Assembly: GCA_963828855.1 (NCBI GenBank)
Contig: CAWHGB010000002.1
Location: forward strand, 496,001-560,000
Length of the DNA stretch: 64,000 nucleotides
Source of the DNA: CAVVEQ01 sp963828855
GTDB taxonomy: Bacteria > Chloroflexota > Anaerolineae > Anaerolineales > Anaerolineaceae
Reading direction: 5' to 3'
Of the stretch, positions 59,966-64,000 are shown piece after piece. The position numbers were made by a program, and so were the translations under genes. The notes under the pieces are model-generated. The model was not told where the DNA came from. It searched no databases and was given only the letters and a program-made list of their open reading frames with translations. The stretch's first letter is position 1; each line of letters begins with the position of its first letter.

Positions 59966-60988
59966 ATGAGTTCAGGCGCTGCAACAAAGCTTCTTTCCCC
60001 ACTCGCCCGCCCATTCTATCGGGGGATCGGGCATATCCTGATGTTTCACCGCATCTGCGAAGACCGCCCCCGTATGCGGGTACCCGGCGCGGCTAATATC
60101 GAATACCCATCCTCCGGTTTCATCCGGCTACTTGATAAGCTTCTGGAAGTAGGTTATTCCTTCGTCTCGATGGATTCCCTCGCAGCAATCCTTTCGGAAG
60201 GTCGGAAAGATGACGAATTCATTTCGATAACCTTTGATGATGGCTATCAGGATAATTACAGCATCGCCTACCCCATTCTTAAAGAACGTGGCATCCCCTT
60301 CACGATTTACGTCACCTCTTCCTTCCCGGATCAAAAGGCGGTCGTCTGGTGGTATATCCTGGAAGATATGATGAATGAAGACCGTATAGTCGAATTTGAA
60401 TTCCGTGGAATACCATTTCGCTTCGACACTTCAAATCCGGGGGAAAAGGAGCTTTTTGGGAGAAAAACCCGGAACCTGATGAAAGCTGCATCCCCGGAGG
60501 ATTTGAAAGTGTTGGTGCACCAGGTCTTTAAACTACAGGGAATTGATCCATATAAAAAAGTGAGAGAATTAAGCTTGAATTGGGATCATCTTCATCAGCT
60601 TTCTGTCGATCCCCTGGTGACAATCGGCACCCACACTATGAATCATCTCCTTCTGAAGGACCTGCCTGCAGAAACAGCCCGTGATGAGATTATCAACGGC
60701 CGCGCGAGGCTGGAAGAGATGCTGGGAATCAAGGTCGATCATTTCGCATTCCCATTTGGGGGTGCAAATGCTGCCAGCAACCGTGAATTCCAACTTGTTC
60801 ACGAGGCGGGATTCTATACCGGGGTGACCACCCGGCTGGCGAATATCTTTCCGCAGCACCGCGAGCACCTGGAATCCCTCCCGCGGATCGATATGGGGCT
60901 TTTTCCAGATTATGCCAGCCTAAAACCCGCCCTGGATGGCTGGATTCCAGCCCGCATGAACCACTTTAAACAGGTGGTAACGGAATGA
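59966..60988 (+). CDS. Polysaccharide deacetylase (CE4/NodB-like)
   Basis: This intact 340-residue carbohydrate esterase family 4 protein includes ILMFHRICEDRPRMR, the metal/base motif FISITFDDGYQDNYSIAYPI, GIPFTIYVTSSFPD, the metal His pair in VTIGTHTMNHLLL and HFAFPFGGANAASN. There is no signal peptide, so it may act on a lipid-linked or nucleotide-linked intermediate in the cytoplasm. The final residues overlap the hydrogenase small-subunit start (ATGA), which is unexpected for a glycan enzyme. Confidence 0.88.
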   Translation: MSSGAATKLLSPLARPFYRGIGHILMFHRICEDRPRMRVPGAANIEYPSSGFIRLLDKLLEVGYSFVSMDSLAAILSEGRKDDEFISITFDDGYQDNYSIAYPILKERGIPFTIYVTSSFPDQKAVVWWYILEDMMNEDRIVEFEFRGIPFRFDTSNPGEKELFGRKTRNLMKAASPEDLKVLVHQVFKLQGIDPYKKVRELSLNWDHLHQLSVDPLVTIGTHTMNHLLLKDLPAETARDEIINGRARLEEMLGIKVDHFAFPFGGANAASNREFQLVHEAGFYTGVTTRLANIFPQHREHLESLPRIDMGLFPDYASLKPALDGWIPARMNHFKQVVTE

Positions 60989-61839
60989 TAAAAAATCGGT
61001 TCGCCGTTCTGCAGCTTTCAGGCTGCGCTGGATGCGAGGTTTCACTTCTCAATGCTTCCGAGTGGATCGATCAATACCGCCTGATGTACATGCCGCTTGT
61101 GGTTTCAGCGTACGATGTGCCCGAAGTGGATATCCTGCTCATCAGCGGAGGGGTGCGCACCGACCAGGACCTTCACCACCTGCGTACTGCGGTTAAGAAA
61201 GCAAAAACAGCGGTCGCCGTGGGCACCTGCGCGATCAGCGGCGGTGTGGCCAACCTCGGCGACCGGGATGAGGTCCGTGACCTGTTCCTCTCCCAATCCA
61301 GCCGGCGACACGTGCCCAGGCTGCTTCCGCGCTGCCAGCCGGTGGATGCAGTTGTCGATATTGATCTTTATCTTCCCGGTTGCCCGCCCACCTCGGAATT
61401 ATTCATGGCCGCTCTGTTTGATCCACAGGGATTCCAGGGTAGTCGCTCGGTTTGCCAGGAGTGCGGTAGGTTAAAGGATAAATCCATCCGTCCGAATAAA
61501 TTGATCGGATTCCAACAAGGAAGGGTGCAGGAAGGGCTTTGCCTGATCAACCAGGGATATCTCTGCGTGGGATCCTCCACCCGCGGCGGCTGCCGCGCAC
61601 CCTGTACCCGTGCAGGTCATCCGTGTGTGGGCTGCCGGGGACCATCTGATTTCTTCATTGAAAAAGAATCCAAAGAGTGGCTGGGCAGCATTCAGAAGGT
61701 CTTTGAAACCATGACTGATATTCCCCGGGAGGAGATCGCCCAGGCGCTCGTTTCCCCCCAGTTTGCCCTCTTTCTCTTCCAGTTCTCGGATTATGCCGGC
61801 GGGAACCGCCCATTGCGGCATAAGGAAAAGGTACTCTGA
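60985..61839 (+). CDS. NiFe hydrogenase small subunit (group 3-like)
   Basis: This intact 284-residue protein lacks a Tat signal, so it is cytoplasmic. Proximal Fe-S ligands are in LQLSGCAGCEVSLLN, with GTCAISGGVANLGDRD and the LPGCPPTSELFMAAL motif. Further cysteines occur in VCQECGRLKD, QEGLCLINQGYLCVG and GCRAPCTRAGHPCVGCRGP, matching medial and distal clusters. The pattern resembles MvhG or sulfhydrogenase delta subunits that pair with a large subunit and an electron-transfer partner. The start overlaps the deacetylase stop. No diaphorase, HdrA or F420 subunit is seen in the window. Confidence 0.88.
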   Translation: MIKNRFAVLQLSGCAGCEVSLLNASEWIDQYRLMYMPLVVSAYDVPEVDILLISGGVRTDQDLHHLRTAVKKAKTAVAVGTCAISGGVANLGDRDEVRDLFLSQSSRRHVPRLLPRCQPVDAVVDIDLYLPGCPPTSELFMAALFDPQGFQGSRSVCQECGRLKDKSIRPNKLIGFQQGRVQEGLCLINQGYLCVGSSTRGGCRAPCTRAGHPCVGCRGPSDFFIEKESKEWLGSIQKVFETMTDIPREEIAQALVSPQFALFLFQFSDYAGGNRPLRHKEKVL

Positions 61840-61840
61840 G

Positions 61841-63148
61841 ATGCCAACCCTGATCTTTCCGATCAGCCGCATCGAAGGTCATGCGCAAGTGGTGATCGAT
61901 ACTCATGGCGATGAGGTTATCTCGGCGCATTTCCAGGCCACCGAGTTCCGCGGTTTCGATTATTTCGTCCAGGGCATCCCCGCCGAGCAAATGCCGGTGA
62001 TCGTCCCGCGCATCTGTGGGGTCTGCTCCACAGCCCACCATGTATGCTCCGTTAAAGCACTCGAATCTCTCTACGGGGTCACCCCCCCGCCCCTTGCCAG
62101 ACGCATCCGCGAGCTTCTCCTATTGGGACAGCTGATCCAGAACCAGGCAACCTCGCTTTTCATTTTCACAATGCCCGATCGGCTGGGCACCGATAGCATT
62201 TTTGAAACTGAATCCGGCGGTTCCTCCTCCCGGCCGGGGATCGCGATTCAATCCCTGCAGGTTCGAAAAGCCGGAACCGATCTCATCTCCCTGGCAGGCG
62301 GTCAATTCATCCACCCGGTCAAGGCGGTGATCGGTGGGGTGACCGGGGGAATCGCACACCAGGCTGCTGAGGATATGCGCGTCAAACTCAAAGCCATACT
62401 CCCGGTCGCCTGCGAGCTTTTTGATCACTACTGGCAATCCAGCCTGGAGATGGTGGAAAGGATCGGTTCGTGGGGGGATGATGAACCATCGCACTATATT
62501 GCCTCCACCGGTCGCTCCTGCATGAATCTGGATAGCGAAACGATCTGCATGCTGGACGAAAAAGGGAATCAGGTGGATTGTTTTTCCCCTGCGGAATTCC
62601 AGCAGAAATTGACATTCATCGAGAGTACCCACAGCTATTCGGATGAAACCCTCTACAATGATGAGATCATGCGGGCAAACAGCCTGGCAAGGATCAACAT
62701 GAGCGTCCGCATGGGCACGCCCCTCGCGGATCAATATTTGGATCGTTTTCAAAAGACTTTTGGCAAACCCGCGCACGCCATCATGTTATTTGATCTTAGC
62801 CGAGGCATCGAGTTGGTTTATGCGCTCGAGCGGGCGATCGAGATCCTGTCGGATTCCCTCGAAGGGGAAGAGACCAGCGTCCCCTATACTCCGCGTGACG
62901 GGGAGGGTTTCGGTTTGGTGGAAGCTCCCCGCGGACCTCTCATCCACCATTACATGGTGGAAAAAGGATTGATTAAATCAGCCAAATTCATCATCCCCAC
63001 GGTTCACAACATGCAGGCCATCAGTCGTGCCTTGAAAGTGGCCGCTAAAAGGTATGTGAGGGATGAACAGATCGATCTGGAACTTGAAAAGGCAGTCGGG
63101 CGGGTTGTGAGAGCTTTCGATCCCTGCATCGCCTGTGCAACACATTAA
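61841..63148 (+). CDS. NiFe hydrogenase large subunit, ends at the metal-site His
   Basis: This intact 435-residue protein has the N-terminal Ni ligands in RICGVCSTAHHVCSVKALES and the C-terminal pair in FDPCIACATH, where the last residue is His and the TAA follows directly. PISRIEGHAQVVIDTHGDEV marks the start. Most large subunits have a short C-terminal peptide after this His that a HycI/HyaD-type protease removes after Ni insertion; here it is absent. I see no maturation gene nearby. ATG 61841 lies one base after the small-subunit stop, and pepT follows 18 bases downstream. Confidence 0.9.
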   Translation: MPTLIFPISRIEGHAQVVIDTHGDEVISAHFQATEFRGFDYFVQGIPAEQMPVIVPRICGVCSTAHHVCSVKALESLYGVTPPPLARRIRELLLLGQLIQNQATSLFIFTMPDRLGTDSIFETESGGSSSRPGIAIQSLQVRKAGTDLISLAGGQFIHPVKAVIGGVTGGIAHQAAEDMRVKLKAILPVACELFDHYWQSSLEMVERIGSWGDDEPSHYIASTGRSCMNLDSETICMLDEKGNQVDCFSPAEFQQKLTFIESTHSYSDETLYNDEIMRANSLARINMSVRMGTPLADQYLDRFQKTFGKPAHAIMLFDLSRGIELVYALERAIEILSDSLEGEETSVPYTPRDGEGFGLVEAPRGPLIHHYMVEKGLIKSAKFIIPTVHNMQAISRALKVAAKRYVRDEQIDLELEKAVGRVVRAFDPCIACATH

Positions 63149-63166
63149 TTTTTTTAGGATGGAAAA

Positions 63167-64000
63167 ATGACCTCAGTCGCCGATCGTTTTATTAAATACA
63201 CCCGTATCGATACTCAATCCGATGAAACCTCCCCAACCTATCCGAGTACTGCCAAACAATTTGACCTGGCCAAGATTTTGGTGAATGAACTGCTCGAGTT
63301 GGGTTTGAAAGATGCGCATGTGGATGAGAACTGCTATGTGATGGCCACTCTTCATTCCAACCAGGAAAGCAAGACTCCTGTGATTGGTTTCATCGCTCAC
63401 ATGGATACCAGCCCCGACCTGAGTGGTACAGGCGTCAGCCCTCAGGTTTGGATAGATTACGACGGCGAAGAAATTATTTTAAACAAAGAGAAGAACATCG
63501 TATTAAGTCCGAAAGCATTTCCCGAACTTGTTCGTTACAAAGGTCAGACCCTTATCACAACCGATGGGAATACCCTTCTGGGTGCGGATGATAAAGCCGG
63601 GGTAGCGGCGATCATGTCTGCAGTGGAATTTCTTGTCAACCATCCCGAATTCAAACATGGAACGATCAAGATCGGCTTCACCCCCGATGAGGAGATTGGC
63701 AGAGGCGTGGATCGCTTTGACGTGGAAAAATACGGTGCGGATTTTGCGTATACCCTTGATGGAGGAGAGCTGGGTGAACTGGAATACAACACTTTCAATG
63801 CCGCATCAGCAAAGGTGACCATCCAGGGCAAGATCGTGCACCCCGGGTATGCCAAGAACATCATGAAGAATGCCATCCTTATCGGCATGGAGCTGCAAGC
63901 GATGTTGCCCGAGAACGAGCGACCTGCCTACACCTCCGGTTGGGAGGGGTTTTACCACCTGATGGATATGCGCGGAGGCGTGGATCAGACTACCATGACC
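63167..64000 (+). CDS. pepT: Peptidase T (tripeptidase), right end off window
   Basis: This M20-family aminotripeptidase starts MTSVADRFIKYTRIDTQSDE. It has the first metal motif IGFIAHMDTSPDLSG, the bridging Asp in LGADDKAGVAAIMSAVEFL and the catalytic Glu region FTPDEEIGRGVDRFDVEKYG. About 278 codons are present without a stop, and the family is usually about 410 residues, so the last third is outside the window. AGGA precedes the ATG. It is 18 bases after the hydrogenase large subunit and may share its transcript. Confidence 0.93.
   Translation, partial: MTSVADRFIKYTRIDTQSDETSPTYPSTAKQFDLAKILVNELLELGLKDAHVDENCYVMATLHSNQESKTPVIGFIAHMDTSPDLSGTGVSPQVWIDYDGEEIILNKEKNIVLSPKAFPELVRYKGQTLITTDGNTLLGADDKAGVAAIMSAVEFLVNHPEFKHGTIKIGFTPDEEIGRGVDRFDVEKYGADFAYTLDGGELGELEYNTFNAASAKVTIQGKIVHPGYAKNIMKNAILIGMELQAMLPENERPAYTSGWEGFYHLMDMRGGVDQTTMT

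Noticed and set aside
1..64000. CRISPR arrays, insertion sequences, prophage or integron signatures
   Set aside because: I saw no regularly spaced repeats, transposase or integrase motifs, or phage structural genes.

Overview
This window looks like a draft stretch of a Chloroflexota genome, most likely Anaerolineae. That is an inference from the gene set and protein style: an FtsZ beside unknown open reading frames, a receiver/CpaE-type ATPase fusion, FHA, LysM and Ser/Thr-kinase proteins with long Pro/Thr linkers, a DUF3536 GH57 enzyme, and a group-3-like NiFe hydrogenase. No database search was possible. The sequence has no plasmid, phage, IS or CRISPR signature. It reads as ordinary chromosome with many housekeeping genes: tilS, mutL, pyrG, eno, ftsZ, pgi/pmi, trxB, queA, ruvB, upp, moaA, tpiA, udk, dinB, pepT, rnpB, 6S RNA and tRNA-Thr.

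A dominant property is single-base indels. Roughly 1-37 kb, and again 56.7-58.3 kb, contain many genes whose conserved reading continues in another frame, including essential genes (pyrG, eno, tilS). Between about 37 and 56.6 kb nearly all genes are intact. Where the lesion can be resolved it is usually one extra or one missing base in a 2-3 base run, so sequencing or consensus error is more likely than decay. The affected genes are annotated as single loci spanning their frames.

Layout. 1-5.6 kb: tilS (left edge), a receiver-CpaE fusion with a GAF histidine kinase, and mutL. 5.6-11.6 kb: HAD phosphatase, CtpA protease, S1 RNA-binding protein, pyrG and eno, with clear promoters and terminators. 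11.6-17.8 kb: GH57/DUF3536 enzyme and epimerase on the minus strand, then an unknown protein coupled to ftsZ and two small open reading frames. 17.8-20.3 kb: a Tat-exported DUF362 protein and a membrane polyferredoxin. 20.3-24.7 kb: MFS transporter, sugar-phosphate isomerase and a truncated SARP/TPR regulator. 24.7-29.8 kb: structured intergenic RNA, AI-2E-type permease, FHA protein, 6S RNA, LysM protein and trxB. 29.8-35.1 kb: aminotransferase, cyclase, and two tandem CapA-like lipoproteins.

35-41 kb: thiolase, AlkZ-related protein, a very large GH13 enzyme, and a peroxiredoxin-like gene with an in-frame TGA exactly at its active-site cysteine, followed by a SECIS-like hairpin (a candidate selenoprotein). 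41-54 kb: hydrolase, methyltransferase, DNA repair (UDG, RuvB), queA, upp, moaA, tpiA, protein kinase, processive glycosyltransferase, rnpB, udk and tRNA-Thr. 54-64 kb: a retaining glycosyltransferase, dinB, then a tightly coupled plus-strand operon of ACP, SDR, AMP-ligase, GNAT, polysaccharide deacetylase, hydrogenase small subunit, hydrogenase large subunit and pepT (cut by the right edge).

The items most worth following up are the candidate selenocysteine redoxin, the FtsZ with a substituted T7-loop aspartate, the hydrogenase large subunit that stops at its last metal-site residue, and the coupling of that hydrogenase to an acyl/glycan cassette.
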